Part shown: positions 42,601 to 51,378 of the stretch, piece after piece | How positions within the stretch are numbered: the stretch's first letter is position 1 | How the letters are laid out: the number at the start of each line of letters is the position of its first letter | Source: Micromonospora chersina | GTDB lineage: Bacteria > Actinomycetota > Actinomycetes > Mycobacteriales > Micromonosporaceae | Reading direction: 5' to 3' | DNA: 64,000 nt | NCBI RefSeq assembly: GCF_900091475.1 | Contig: NZ_FMIB01000002.1 | Span: forward strand, 3,906,001-3,970,000 | Program-made: the position numbers and the translations under genes | Notes under the pieces: model-generated | The model's database searches: none | What the model saw: only the letters and a program-made list of their open reading frames with translations | Told to the model about the DNA's origin: nothing

Positions 42601-44219
42601 CACTCGTCTCCTTCTCGCGCCCGCCGGTCGTCCCGCTCGCCGTCGCTGACCGCGGCGACGAGCTGTGCGAACTCGGGGGCGAAGCCCGGGTGCTCGGTGC
42701 GCGGCAGCCCACCGGCCTCCACCAAGCTACTACCGCTCGTCGGAGATCCACCGTCCGGGGGCGTCACCCGGAACCAGACCCGGCGCCGCCGGCCGAAGAG
42801 CGAGCCCATGAGGCCGAGCAGCAGCGTCACGCAGGCGACAAGCATCATGGTCTGGCCGGGGGCGTGCCGGACCGCGATGGTGATGTACGGCTGGGTGCCG
42901 ACGAACTCCAGCGTGCTGCCGTCGTCCAGCTTCCACGTCTCGCCGAGGCTGAGCTTCTTGTCGCCGATCTGCTTCAGCTTGCCGTTGCCGAGCTGCCGCT
43001 TGTCGAGCTGGTAGACCGAGCCGGGGATGCCGGCGTCCAGCCCCAGGTTGCCCCGGTACGCGGCAAGCACCACCGCCGGGTTCCGCTCCTCGGGGAACTG
43101 GGACGAGACGAACGGCGCGGTGTCCGGGGCGGTGGGCAGGTAGAGCCCGTCGAAGGCGACCTGCTGGTCGGGGTTGCGCTTCCCGGTCTTCGGGTCGACG
43201 TTCGCGTCGGGGAAGAGGGCGACGCCCTCCTCGGTGCCGTTCTGGTCGCCGGTGCGCAGGAACGGCGCCGTGCTGGTCTGGGTGCGGCCGTACTTGTCGG
43301 TGTACCGGAGGATCGGCGCGTACCCGTTGCCGAGCAGGTAGACGTTTGCCGAGCCGAGCCGCAGCGGTGAGTTGACCGAGAAGCCGGCGGTCCGCTCCGA
43401 ACCGTCCGGCTCGTCCACCTTGACGGTGGCCCAGTAGCGGGACGCCTGGCCGGACGGCAGGTAGTCCGCCTCGAACTTCTCCAGCGTGAGGCAGAACGAC
43501 GGCAGGTCCGCGCTGTCCACCCGCGGGCCGAGCGACGCCTCGGCGTACTGCTGGCGGGTGTTGCAGAAGGCGTTGTCCGCGCCCGACACCAGGATCCGGT
43601 TGCCGTGCCAGCCGTACCAGGAGCCGAGCGCGACCCCCAGCAGGACGGCGACAAGCGAGACGTGGAAGAGCAGGTTGCCGGTCTCCTTGAGGTAGCCCTT
43701 CTCGGCGGAGACCTCGTTGCCGCGGACGGTGACCCGCCAGCGGCGCCGGCGCAGCACCGCGGCGATCGCCTCGGGGTCGGCGGCGGCCGGCGCCTCCAGC
43801 ACCGCGTGCTGCGGCAGCCGTTCCAGGCGCTTCGGGGCGGCCGGCGGCCGCATCCGCAGGGCGCGGACGTGGTCGCGGGCCCGGGGCAGGATGCAGCCGA
43901 CCAGCGAGGTGAACAGCAGCAGGTAGATCGCGGAGAACCAGACCGAGCCGAAGACCTCGAACATGCCGATCTGGTCGAGCCGGGGCGCCAGGTCGGGGTG
44001 GTCGACGAAGTACTGGTTGACCTTCTCCGGGTTGACCCCGCGCTGGGGCAGCACCGAGCCCGGGATGGCGGCGATCGCGAGCAGGAAGAGCAGGATCAGC
44101 GCCGTACGCATGCTGGTGAGCTGCCGCCACGAGTTGCGCAGCAGGGCCAGCACCGGATTGACCCGGCGCCGGGGCGCGCCGGCGGGCGGGGCGGCCGGCC
44201 GGTCGTCCACGCTCGTCAT
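42600..44219 (-). CDS. resB: ResB-family cytochrome c biogenesis protein
   Basis: The protein has 539 residues with membrane helices near 40-60, 95-115, 190-210 and 470-490. A large extracytoplasmic domain lies between the last two. ResB landmarks are LRNSWRQLTSMRTALILLFL, PGSVLPQRGVNP, YLKETGNLLFHVSLVAVLLG and a C-terminal LLLGLMGSLFGRRRRVW. Two Cys occur in the extracytoplasmic domain (AFCNTRQ and SFCLTL). It works with CcsB in system II haem ligation. Start and stop both overlap their neighbours as TGATG, so the operon is translated as a chain. Confidence 0.93.
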   Translation of the reverse strand: MTSVDDRPAAPPAGAPRRRVNPVLALLRNSWRQLTSMRTALILLFLLAIAAIPGSVLPQRGVNPEKVNQYFVDHPDLAPRLDQIGMFEVFGSVWFSAIYLLLFTSLVGCILPRARDHVRALRMRPPAAPKRLERLPQHAVLEAPAAADPEAIAAVLRRRRWRVTVRGNEVSAEKGYLKETGNLLFHVSLVAVLLGVALGSWYGWHGNRILVSGADNAFCNTRQQYAEASLGPRVDSADLPSFCLTLEKFEADYLPSGQASRYWATVKVDEPDGSERTAGFSVNSPLRLGSANVYLLGNGYAPILRYTDKYGRTQTSTAPFLRTGDQNGTEEGVALFPDANVDPKTGKRNPDQQVAFDGLYLPTAPDTAPFVSSQFPEERNPAVVLAAYRGNLGLDAGIPGSVYQLDKRQLGNGKLKQIGDKKLSLGETWKLDDGSTLEFVGTQPYITIAVRHAPGQTMMLVACVTLLLGLMGSLFGRRRRVWFRVTPPDGGSPTSGSSLVEAGGLPRTEHPGFAPEFAQLVAAVSDGERDDRRAREGDE

Positions 44220-45079
44220 CAGATGCTCACCTCGCCCACGCCCACGTGCGTCTGCAACCAGATCACGAAGTCCTGCCAGCCACCGGTGACCAGCGCCACG
44301 CCGATCAGGATCAGCAGCGCGCCGCCGATGCGGGTGACCCAGCGGCTGTTGCGCCGGACGGCGCGGAACACCCCGAGCAGGCGGTGGAAGCCCAGCCCGA
44401 AGACGACGAACGGTACCCCCAGCCCGAGGCAGTACGCCACGGCGAGCAGCACGGCCCGGTCGGTCCGCCCGTCGACTGTCGCCATGCCGAGCACCGCGCC
44501 GAGCGTCGGCCCGGTGCACGGCAGCCAGCTGAGCGCGAAGACCGCGCCGAGGACGGGGGCGCCGAGCAGCCCCGCGGCGGGCAGCCGCCGGATACGGAAC
44601 TCGCGCTGCATGCCGGGGATCACGCCGAGGTAGCCGAGGCCGAGCACCACCACGAGCGCGCCGATGACGATCTCCAGCGTGCGCTCGTACTGGAAGAGGA
44701 GCTTGCCGACACCGGAGAAGAGGATCGCGGTGGCGACGAACACGGCGGTGAAGCCGGCGATGAAGAGCAGCGTGCCGGCCAGCACCCGCCCCTTGACGGC
44801 GACCGCCGACCGGGTGGCCGGTGCCGCCACGGCGACGCCCGTGCCGCCGGAGGTGTTAACAGGGGACCCCTCCTCTACCGGAGGCGTTAAGAGGGGGCCC
44901 TTCCTTGCACTCCGACCCTCCAGGTCCGCCCCGGCCAGCCCGGTGACGTACGACAGGTAGCCGGGCATCAGCGGCAGCACGCACGGGGAGAGGAAGCTGA
45001 CCAGCCCGGCGAGGGCCGCGGCCCCGACGGCCAGCAGCAGCGGGCCGGATTCGGCGAGCTGGCGGAACGTCTCGCCCAT
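44219..45079 (-). CDS. ccdA: CcdA-type thiol-disulphide transporter, with in-frame repeat insertion
   Basis: This 286-residue protein has six or seven membrane helices. The redox Cys are in FLSPCVLPLMPG (C33) and SWLPCTGPTLG (about 187). It passes reducing equivalents across the membrane to ResA for cytochrome c maturation. Between the first two helices lies a stretch (about 51-95) not usual for CcdA. Residues 60-79 of it are encoded by the tandem TTAAC repeat at 44,852-44,904, which keeps the frame and adds a TTA leucine codon (44,888-44,890, residue 64). A TTA codon could tie translation to the bldA tRNA. The rest of the protein looks intact. Confidence 0.92.
   Translation of the reverse strand: MGETFRQLAESGPLLLAVGAAALAGLVSFLSPCVLPLMPGYLSYVTGLAGADLEGRSARKGPLLTPPVEEGSPVNTSGGTGVAVAAPATRSAVAVKGRVLAGTLLFIAGFTAVFVATAILFSGVGKLLFQYERTLEIVIGALVVVLGLGYLGVIPGMQREFRIRRLPAAGLLGAPVLGAVFALSWLPCTGPTLGAVLGMATVDGRTDRAVLLAVAYCLGLGVPFVVFGLGFHRLLGVFRAVRRNSRWVTRIGGALLILIGVALVTGGWQDFVIWLQTHVGVGEVSI
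44852..44904 (-). repeat. Tandem TTAAC repeat inside ccdA
   Basis: Two 22-bp copies (44,852-44,873 and 44,883-44,904), separated by 9 bp, match at 18 of 22 positions. On the coding strand each reads GGA, four mostly G, CCCCT, N, TTAAC and CC. Its runs of T and A stand out from the surrounding GC-rich gene. The whole element is in frame and encodes residues in a cytoplasmic loop. I recall similar repeats from intergenic DNA of micromonosporas, but could not search. Confidence 0.7.
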
Positions 45080-45651
45080 CAGCGTGATCCGGTGGCGGGC
45101 TGCTCGGCCGCGACCCGTTCGACGACGGGTTGCAGCTCGTCCCGGGTGACGGCTCGGCGGATCACCACCGCGACCCGGCCCTCCCGGTCCAGGACGACAG
45201 TCGCCGGGGTGGTGTTGGGCGGGATGTCGAAGTTCAGCGCCTGCCGGCTGGCCGGGTCGAAGAGGCTCGGGTAGGTGGCCCGGCCCTCCTCGAACGCGAT
45301 CGCCTTGTCCTTGCTGTCCTGCACGTTGATGCCGAGGAAGGTCACCCCGGACGCCTTGGTGGCCTGGTAGGTGGCCTCCAGGTCGTCGGCCTCGGCCCGG
45401 CAGGGCGCGCACCAGGAGCCCCAGAAGTTGACCACGACCACCTGGCCACGGGCCTCGGAGACGTCGTAGCTGCCGCCGGTGAGCAGCTCACCGCTCACCT
45501 TCGGGGTCTTCGACCGCTGGTCGGGAGCGCAGGTGATGGTGACGCCGTCGCTCTCGCAGCGGCTCTCCTCGCTGCCGGAGGAGCAGCCGACCAGCGCCGT
45601 ACCGGCGGTGACGGCGGCGAGCAGGGCGGCGACGAGCCTCCGGGTGCGCAT
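45079..45651 (-). CDS. resA: ResA/TlpA-type thioredoxin lipoprotein
   Basis: This 190-residue lipoprotein has the lipobox ALVGC (Cys23) and a thioredoxin-fold domain with active site W80-C81-A-P-C84 in NFWGSWCAPC. The cis-Pro region is PPNTTPATVV. A second Cys pair (RCESDGVTITC) lies between anchor and domain. ResA keeps apocytochrome c thiols reduced for haem attachment and is recharged by CcdA. It is the first gene of the maturation operon and its ATG overlaps the stop of the histidine phosphatase gene (TGATG). Confidence 0.93.
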   Translation of the reverse strand: MRTRRLVAALLAAVTAGTALVGCSSGSEESRCESDGVTITCAPDQRSKTPKVSGELLTGGSYDVSEARGQVVVVNFWGSWCAPCRAEADDLEATYQATKASGVTFLGINVQDSKDKAIAFEEGRATYPSLFDPASRQALNFDIPPNTTPATVVLDREGRVAVVIRRAVTRDELQPVVERVAAEQPATGSR

Positions 45652-46298
45652 CAGGCGCCCTTGGCCGTCCGAGCGGTCGGCGAGATCGCGATCAGGTGGG
45701 CCGCGGGCTCGGAGTAGCCGATGCCGGAGATCTTCGCGCCGTCGAAGTGGAACGAGGTGAGGCTGGCCAGGCCGCACTGCCGCTTGCGCGGGTCGTGCCA
45801 GAGCCGCTTGCGCTCGACGTAGCGGCGCAGGGTCCAGATGGGCAGCTGGTGGGAGACGAGCACGGCCTCGCGCCCCTCGGCGGCGATCCGGGCGGCGTGC
45901 AGGGCGGCGAACATCCGCTCGGCGATCACCCGGTAGGCCTCACCCCAGGACGGCGTCACCGGGTCGCGCAGCACCCACCAGTTGCGCGGGTCGCGGAACG
46001 AGCCGTCGCCCGGCGAGACCTTCTTGCCCTCGAACCAGTTCGCGCTCTCGATCAGCCGCTCGTCCACCCCGACGGGGAGGCCGAACTGCGCCGCGATCGG
46101 CTCGGCGGTCTGCTGGGCGCGTTCGAGCGGGCTGGCCACCACGTGCACCACGGTCCGCTCGGCGAGCGCCTGGGCGGCCGCCTTGGCCATCTGGACGCCC
46201 AACTCGGAGAGGCGGAAACCGGGCAGCCGGCCGTAGAGGATGCCGTCCGGGTTGTACACCTCGCCGTGCCGCAGCACGTGGACCACCGTCTCGCTCAC
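45651..46298 (-). CDS. Histidine phosphatase (phosphoglycerate mutase-like)
   Basis: The protein has 215 residues from a GTG. Catalytic motifs are LRHGEVYNPDG (the RHG core with phosphorylated His11), SPLERAQQTAEPIA and VLVSHQLPIWTLRRYVE (second His). The sequence resembles the branch of the superfamily often found between hemL and resA in actinomycetes; the substrate is not known, and glycolytic mutase activity is not supported. The stop overlaps the resA start, so it is probably translated with the cytochrome maturation genes. Confidence 0.85.
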   Translation of the reverse strand: MSETVVHVLRHGEVYNPDGILYGRLPGFRLSELGVQMAKAAAQALAERTVVHVVASPLERAQQTAEPIAAQFGLPVGVDERLIESANWFEGKKVSPGDGSFRDPRNWWVLRDPVTPSWGEAYRVIAERMFAALHAARIAAEGREAVLVSHQLPIWTLRRYVERKRLWHDPRKRQCGLASLTSFHFDGAKISGIGYSEPAAHLIAISPTARTAKGA

Positions 46299-46303
46299 GA
46301 TTG

Positions 46304-47641
46304 CTACCCCCCGTGTCCTGCCGCTGCCGCAGCGTTCGCCGCCGTCGGCAGGGCCGCGGCGATCTGCTCCAGGGCGGCGTCGTCGATCGCCGCCGACACG
46401 AACCACGACTCGAACGCGCTCGGCGGCAGGTAGACGCCGGCGGCGAGCATGGCGTGGAAGAACGCCTTGAACGCGGGCACCTGCTGGGTGCGGGCGCTGT
46501 CGTAGTCCGCCACGTCGGCGTCGGTGAAGAAGATCGAGAACATGTTGCCGGCGTACGAGAGCCGGTGCGGGACCCCGGCGGCGGCCAGCGCCTCGGTGGC
46601 GAGCTTGCCCACCGTGGCGGCCGTCTCGTCGAGCCGGCGGTAGAGCGCGTCGTCGGCCAGCCGGAGCGTGGCCAGGCCGGCGGCGCAGGCCAGGGGGTTA
46701 CCGGAGAGCGTGCCGGCCTGGTAGACCGGGCCGGCCGGGGCCAGCTTCGCCATGATCTCCGCGCGCCCGCCGAACGCCGCGGCGGGCAGCCCACCGCCCA
46801 TGACCTTCCCGTACGTCCACAGGTCGGCGTCGGACGGGTCGAGGCCGTGCCAGCCGGCGCGGGAGACCCGGAACCCGGTCATCACCTCGTCGACGATGAG
46901 CAGCGCGCCGTGCGCGTGGGCGATCCGGGCGAGCTGCTGGTTGAAGTCGTCGCGCGGGGCGATCACGCCCATGTTGCCGGCGGCCGCCTCGGTGATGACC
47001 GCCGCGATGTGCGGGCCCTCGGCCGCGAAGGCCTCCTCGACCGCGCGCAGGTCGTTGTACGGCAGCACGATGGTGTCGCCGGCGGCCGCCCCGGTCACGC
47101 CGGGCGAGTCGGGCAGGCCGAAGGTGGCCACGCCGGAGCCGGCGGCGGCCAGCAGCGCGTCGGAGTGGCCGTGGTAGCAGCCGGAGAACTTGATGATCTT
47201 GGCGCGGCCGGTGAAGCCGCGGGCCAGCCGGATCGCCGACATGGTGGCCTCGGTGCCCGAGTTGACCAGGCGGACCTGCTCCACCGGGGTGCGCGCGACG
47301 ATCTCCGCGGCCAGGTCGACCTCGCCCGGGGTCGGCGTGCCGAAGCTGGTGCCGAGCGCGGCGGCCTCGCGCAGCGCCTCGACCACCGCGGGGTGGGCGT
47401 GGCCGAGGATCAGCGGCCCCCAGGAGCAGACCAGGTCGACGTAGCGGCGACCGTCGGCGTCGAAGAGCCAGGGACCCTCCCCCCGGACCATGAAGCGCGG
47501 GGTGCCGCCGACGGCACGGAACGCGCGCACGGGGGAGTTGACCCCGCCGGGCACGATGGCCTTGGCGCGGTCGAACAGGGCCTCGGAGGCCGGGGCGTCG
47601 GCCGGGTAGCGGCCGGATCCGGCGGAAAAGGTGTCGCTCAC
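46304..47641 (-). CDS. hemL: Glutamate-1-semialdehyde 2,1-aminomutase
   Basis: The protein has 445 residues from a GTG. It has the GSA aminotransferase landmarks [15 protein letters not shown] (28-42), [19 protein letters not shown] (124-142), the Asp-containing [12 protein letters not shown] and the PLP Lys279 in [17 protein letters not shown]. It makes 5-aminolevulinate, the first dedicated haem precursor, by the C5 route. The gene is 5 nt upstream of the phosphatase, and thus part of the set that supplies haem and attaches it to cytochromes. The short C-terminal tail is Ala/Gly-rich. Confidence 0.95.
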   Translation of the reverse strand: MSDTFSAGSGRYPADAPASEALFDRAKAIVPGGVNSPVRAFRAVGGTPRFMVRGEGPWLFDADGRRYVDLVCSWGPLILGHAHPAVVEALREAAALGTSFGTPTPGEVDLAAEIVARTPVEQVRLVNSGTEATMSAIRLARGFTGRAKIIKFSGCYHGHSDALLAAAGSGVATFGLPDSPGVTGAAAGDTIVLPYNDLRAVEEAFAAEGPHIAAVITEAAAGNMGVIAPRDDFNQQLARIAHAHGALLIVDEVMTGFRVSRAGWHGLDPSDADLWTYGKVMGGGLPAAAFGGRAEIMAKLAPAGPVYQAGTLSGNPLACAAGLATLRLADDALYRRLDETAATVGKLATEALAAAGVPHRLSYAGNMFSIFFTDADVADYDSARTQQVPAFKAFFHAMLAAGVYLPPSAFESWFVSAAIDDAALEQIAAALPTAANAAAAAGHGG

Positions 47642-47792
47642 GATGCCGCCATTGTGTCAGCGCCGGGCGGCTGATCGGCAGGCACCCCGCACCGGGGGTT
47701 ACCGGGCTCACGCCTCGTCCGTTCGGCGCGGCTCACCGACCGGCGGGTCGCCTCGACGGGCCCGTTGGTCGAGATCGCGATAGGCTGACCGG

Positions 47793-48125
47793 GTGGATCG
47801 TGCCGAACTGTCCATCACGCTACACCGGACGGGTGACGAAGCCGTGCTTCGCCTCGCCGGTGAGATCGACATGCTCACGGCCGCCCAGCTGTCGACAGTC
47901 GTCAACGAGGTGCTGGCCGACCCTCCGCCGCGCATCGTCCTCGACCTGGGCGGGGTCACCTTCTGTGACTCCCAGGGCCTCGGCACCCTCGTGGTGCTCA
48001 GCCGCAAGGCCAGCCACGCGCAGAGCCTGCTGGTCCTGAGCAACGTCGGCGACTTCCTCCTGCGCGTCCTGGACATCACCGGCCTGCGCAGCGCCCTGAT
48101 GATCCGCAACGAAACAGCCCCCTGA
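47793..48125 (+). CDS. STAS-domain anti-sigma factor antagonist
   Basis: This 110-residue single-domain STAS protein has the phosphorylatable Ser60 in FCDSQGLGTLVVL, preceded by VLDLGGVTF, and LAGEIDMLTAAQL near 21-33. In this family the unphosphorylated form releases a sigma factor by binding its anti-sigma kinase. The GTG start is 6 nt after TAGGCT (47,781-47,786), so the transcript is probably leaderless. No sigma factor gene is adjacent; the SpoIIE phosphatase at 56,468 could act on such proteins, but a partnership is unproven. Confidence 0.9.
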   Translation: MDRAELSITLHRTGDEAVLRLAGEIDMLTAAQLSTVVNEVLADPPPRIVLDLGGVTFCDSQGLGTLVVLSRKASHAQSLLVLSNVGDFLLRVLDITGLRSALMIRNETAP

Positions 48126-48140
48126 CCCCCGCCGTCCCGC

Positions 48141-48201
48141 GTTGATCATGAAGTTGGCGGCGATGTGGATCTCCACAGGCGCCGCCAACCTCATGATCAA
48201 C
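48141..48201. repeat. GATC-armed palindromic repeat, type B copy 1
   Basis: Arms of 22 bp (48,141-48,162 and 48,180-48,201) pair at 21 positions; the first reads GTTGATCATGAAGTTGGCGG and two more bases. An inner perfect hairpin TGTGGA-TC-TCCACA (48,164-48,177) fills the loop, so the whole 61 bp is a near-perfect palindrome. It lies between convergent genes and may terminate both. Confidence 0.75.
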
Positions 48202-48213
48202 TGGGTCGAGGGA

Positions 48214-49806
48214 TCAGGTGACGGGGACGTCGCGGCGGCGGAAGGCCGTTAGGCCGGCCGTCGCCAGGGTCAGGGCCACGGCTGCGAGGGCCCACAGGGG
48301 GGTTGCGCTCCAGGTGTCGCGGAGGACCTGTGGGGTGTGCGTGAACGGGGAGAGGTCGAGCAGCCACTGGTCCAGGTCGAGCACCGCGCCCAGTTGGCCG
48401 AGCAGCACGCAGACCGCCAGCACCGCCCAGGCCACCGGGGCGAGCCTCGGCAGCAGGCCGTAGAGCAGCACCGCGAGGCCGGCCAGCACCCAGGCGGCGG
48501 GCACCTGGGCCAGCCCGGCGCCGAGCATCCGGGGCAGCTCCCGGGGCACGTCCTCCACGCTGAGGCCGTACGTCAGGCCGGTGGCCAGGCCGGTCACGGC
48601 GAGCACCACCACCGGACCGACAAGCGCGAACACCACGTGCGACAGCAGCCAGGTGGAGCGGTGCGTGCCGGTGGCGAGCACCGGTTCGGCGTGCCCAGCG
48701 GACTCCTCGGCGCGCATCCGCAGCGCGGCCTGGATGCCGTAGCCGGCCGCCGCCAGCCCGGCCAGGCTGAGCGTGGCGCCCAGGTAGGCGTCGGCCAGGC
48801 CGGAAGCCCCACCGATCCGGGCCATGATCTGCTCCAGCTGCGGGTTCCCCTCGACCGAGCGGCCGGCCGCCTCCGCGGCGCCCCCGAGGATCAGCCCGAG
48901 CAGGCCGAAGCCGACCGACCACCAGAGGATCTGCCCCCGGTGCAGCCGCCAGGCCAGCCCGAACGGGCCGGCAAGCCCCCGGCCCGCGGTGGCCGGCCCG
49001 AGCCGCGGCGGCAGCACCCCGGCGCCCAGGTCACGGCGCACCGAGACGGGGTACGCGACCGCGGCGAGCAGCGCCGACGCGACGAGCGGCAGCGCCGGCA
49101 CCCACCAGCGCTCCCCCTCGTACGGGCGGATCCGGGGGGCCCAGCCCAGCGGGGAGAGCCAGCTCGGCCAGTCGTTGCCGGCGGTGTCCCCCACCATCCG
49201 CAGCGCGAACGAGGCGCCGAGGACGGCGATCCCGATGCCCCGTGCCCCGCCCGCGGTCTCGGTGAGCTGGGCGGCCAGCCCGCCGAGGGTGGCGAAGACC
49301 ACGCCGGTCAGGGCGGTGCCGAGGCCGTACGCGTACGAGCCGGCGGCCGGCAGCCCCGTGGAGGCCAGCCCGGCCGCCGTGAGCAGGCCGAGCAGCAGGT
49401 CGGCCGCGTACGTGACGAGTAGCGCGGCGGTCAGCCCGGCGTGCCGGCCGAGGACCCCGCCGCCGAGCAGTTCCCGCCGGCCGGCCTCCTCCTCGACGCG
49501 GGTGTGCCGGATGACCGTGAGGAGGCTGGCCAGCGCCACGATGACCAGCAGGAAGCCGCCGCGCTGGGCGGTCAGCGCGCCGACGCTCTCCCCGTAGACC
49601 GGGCCGAGCAGCGCGACGATCGAGGGGTTGCGGGCGGTGCCGGCGGCGTACGCGGCCCGCTCGGCGTCGGTCGGGAACAGTTCGAAGAAGCTTGTCGCGT
49701 ACGTCATGGGCAGCACGGCGAGGACCAGCACCCAGAGCGGCAGCACGAGGCGGTCCCGCCGCAGGACGAGCCGGACCAGATGGCGGGTGCCCGTCAGGGT
49801 GCTCAT
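48214..49806 (-). CDS. ABC transporter permease, large ABC-2 type
   Basis: The protein has 530 residues with about 12 membrane segments in two similar halves, as in the fused permeases of the TetA/anibiotic-exporter group (each half like an ABC-2 permease). It begins MSTLTGTRHLVRLVLRRDRL. It follows the cognate ATPase gene (49,883) but is separated from it by the 76-nt stop-to-start linker repeat. The ATG has a GAGGTGG site provided by the repeat. The pair is divergent from a GbsR/MarR regulator, which suggests inducible export of a toxic compound. The substrate is unknown. Confidence 0.88.
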   Translation of the reverse strand: MSTLTGTRHLVRLVLRRDRLVLPLWVLVLAVLPMTYATSFFELFPTDAERAAYAAGTARNPSIVALLGPVYGESVGALTAQRGGFLLVIVALASLLTVIRHTRVEEEAGRRELLGGGVLGRHAGLTAALLVTYAADLLLGLLTAAGLASTGLPAAGSYAYGLGTALTGVVFATLGGLAAQLTETAGGARGIGIAVLGASFALRMVGDTAGNDWPSWLSPLGWAPRIRPYEGERWWVPALPLVASALLAAVAYPVSVRRDLGAGVLPPRLGPATAGRGLAGPFGLAWRLHRGQILWWSVGFGLLGLILGGAAEAAGRSVEGNPQLEQIMARIGGASGLADAYLGATLSLAGLAAAGYGIQAALRMRAEESAGHAEPVLATGTHRSTWLLSHVVFALVGPVVVLAVTGLATGLTYGLSVEDVPRELPRMLGAGLAQVPAAWVLAGLAVLLYGLLPRLAPVAWAVLAVCVLLGQLGAVLDLDQWLLDLSPFTHTPQVLRDTWSATPLWALAAVALTLATAGLTAFRRRDVPVT

Positions 49807-49882
49807 GCGACCACCTCGCTTCGCTCGGCGGCCGCACGAGGCTCCACCGCGCTGTACTGATGATTCGCTCGCTGACGCTCGC
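49807..49882 (-). repeat. Stop-to-start linker repeat, copy 2 (ABC ATPase-permease)
   Basis: This 76-nt spacer between the ATPase stop (49,883-49,885) and the permease ATG (49,804-49,806) has the same length, ends and orientation as copy 1 at 622-697. It opens with TGAGCGAGCG including the stop codon. It ends with GCCGCCGAGCG and AGCGAGGTGG just before the start codon. The central part has diverged. Confidence 0.75.
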
Positions 49883-50785
49883 TCATCGGGTCAGCTCCTC
49901 GGGGACCGCCTCGTAGTGCCGCAGGAACAGCTCCTCCAGCGTCGGCGGCGTGCTGACCAGGCTGCGGACGCCCAGCTCGGTGAGGCGCCGCAGGGCGACG
50001 TCCAGCGCGGCCGAGTCGACGTCGAAGCGCACCCGGTTGCCGTCCACCCGCAGGTCGTGCACGCCAGGCAGGTCGGCCAGCCCGTCCAGCGGGGCGGCGA
50101 CCTCGGCGTCGATCGAGGTGCGGTGCAGGTGGCGCAGCTCGGTGAGGGTGCCGGACTCGACGGCCCGGCCGTTCCGGATGATCGTCACCCGGTCGCAGAG
50201 CGCCTCCACCTCGGCCAGGATGTGGCTGGAGAGCAGCACGGTGCGGCCGTCCTGCTTGGCCCGGCGTACCCAGTGCTGGAAGACCTCCTCCATGAGGGGG
50301 TCGAGCCCGGAGGTCGGCTCGTCGAGGATGAGCAGTTCGACGTCGGAGGCGAGCGCGGCCACCAGGCCGACCTTCTGCCGGTTGCCCTTGGAGTAGGCCC
50401 GGCCCTTCTTGCGCGGGTCCAGCTCGAAGGACTCCAGCAGCTCGGCCCGGCGCTTCGGGTCCAGCCCGCCGCGCAGCCGGCCGAGCAGGTCGATCACCTC
50501 GCCGCCGCTCAGGTTGGGCCAGAGGGTGACGTCGCCGGGCACGTACGCGAGCCGGCGATGCAGCGCGACGGCGTCCCGCCACGGGTCGCCGCCGAGCAGT
50601 CGGACGGCCCCCGCGTCCGCCCGCAGCAGTCCGAGCAGCACCCGGATGGTGGTCGACTTGCCGGAGCCGTTGGGGCCCAGGAAGCCGTGCACCTCGCCGG
50701 CGCGGACGGTCAGGTCGAGTCCGTCGAGCGCTCGGGTCCGGCCGAAGGTCTTCACCAGGCCGGACACCTCAATGGGAGTTTCCAT
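49883..50785 (-). CDS. ABC transporter ATP-binding protein
   Basis: This 300-residue ATPase has Walker A GPNGSGKS near 38-45, the signature [20 protein letters not shown] region, Walker [16 protein letters not shown] and [10 protein letters not shown] switch. It has the C-terminal extension common to DrrA-type exporters ([19 protein letters not shown]). A TAGCTT box lies 7 nt before the ATG (50,793-50,798), so it is probably leaderless. The palindrome at 50,806-50,821 covers the likely -35. It works with the permease downstream; the linker repeat replaces what is usually a short or overlapping junction. Confidence 0.92.
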   Translation of the reverse strand: METPIEVSGLVKTFGRTRALDGLDLTVRAGEVHGFLGPNGSGKSTTIRVLLGLLRADAGAVRLLGGDPWRDAVALHRRLAYVPGDVTLWPNLSGGEVIDLLGRLRGGLDPKRRAELLESFELDPRKKGRAYSKGNRQKVGLVAALASDVELLILDEPTSGLDPLMEEVFQHWVRRAKQDGRTVLLSSHILAEVEALCDRVTIIRNGRAVESGTLTELRHLHRTSIDAEVAAPLDGLADLPGVHDLRVDGNRVRFDVDSAALDVALRRLTELGVRSLVSTPPTLEELFLRHYEAVPEELTR

Positions 50786-50805
50786 ACTTCGGAAGCTACG
50801 CTCGT

Positions 50806-50821
50806 TTCACAAACTTGTGAA
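50806..50821. promoter_or_regulatory. Operator palindrome between ABC ATPase and GbsR/MarR genes
   Basis: TTCACAA-AC-TTGTGAA is a perfect inverted repeat with 7-bp arms, in the 67-nt divergent promoter region. It lies 8 nt upstream of the ATPase -10 candidate TAGCTT. Its place and symmetry suit the dimeric regulator encoded next to it. Confidence 0.75.
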
Positions 50822-50852
50822 GACAGTGAGATCTGAGAGACGATCAGGTGTG

Positions 50853-51374
50853 ATGAGCGAGACGACGCCGACGACCCAGCCGCCCCACCGGGACGAGGAA
50901 GAGGTCCACCTCTTCGTCGAACGGATGGCGATGGCCTTCGCGGACGTCGGCTTCCCCCGCATGGCCGGCCGGGTGCTCTTCACCGTGATGAGCGCGGACG
51001 AGCCGCTCACCGCCGCCGAGATCGGCGAGCGGCTGGGGGTCAGCGCGGCGGCCGTGTCCGGCGCGGTGCGCTACCTCACCCAGTTCGCCATGCTGGTCCG
51101 CGAGCCGGTCAAGGGCTCCCGGCGGGACCGCTACCGGATGCCGGCCAACCCCTGGTACGAGGCCACGATCACCAAGACCGGCCTCTACAAGAACTTCATC
51201 GACATCGCCAGCGGCGGGGTCGACGCGCTGCGCGGGCGGGACACCCCGGCGGGCGAGCGCGTGGCCGAGATGCGGGACTTCTTCCTGTTCGTACAGGAGG
51301 AGATCGACGCCCTCGGCGAACGGTGGCGGGCCCGGCGCGCCGCGACGGGACACGGCGACCGGGCCGACGCCTGA
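50853..51374 (+). CDS. GbsR/MarR-family transcriptional regulator
   Basis: This 173-residue protein has the winged helix FPRMAGRVLFTVMSADEPLT, then AAEIGERLGVSAAAVSGAVRYL, matching the GbsR/MarR subgroup that starts with the VERMAMAFADVGFPRMAGRV helix. The C-terminal part, with a long helix (GERVAEMRDFFLFVQEEIDA), probably mediates dimers. It is divergent from the ABC exporter, and the palindrome at 50,806 lies between the starts. It most likely represses the exporter until an inducer binds. Confidence 0.88.
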   Translation: MSETTPTTQPPHRDEEEVHLFVERMAMAFADVGFPRMAGRVLFTVMSADEPLTAAEIGERLGVSAAAVSGAVRYLTQFAMLVREPVKGSRRDRYRMPANPWYEATITKTGLYKNFIDIASGGVDALRGRDTPAGERVAEMRDFFLFVQEEIDALGERWRARRAATGHGDRADA

Positions 51375-51378
51375 ACGC

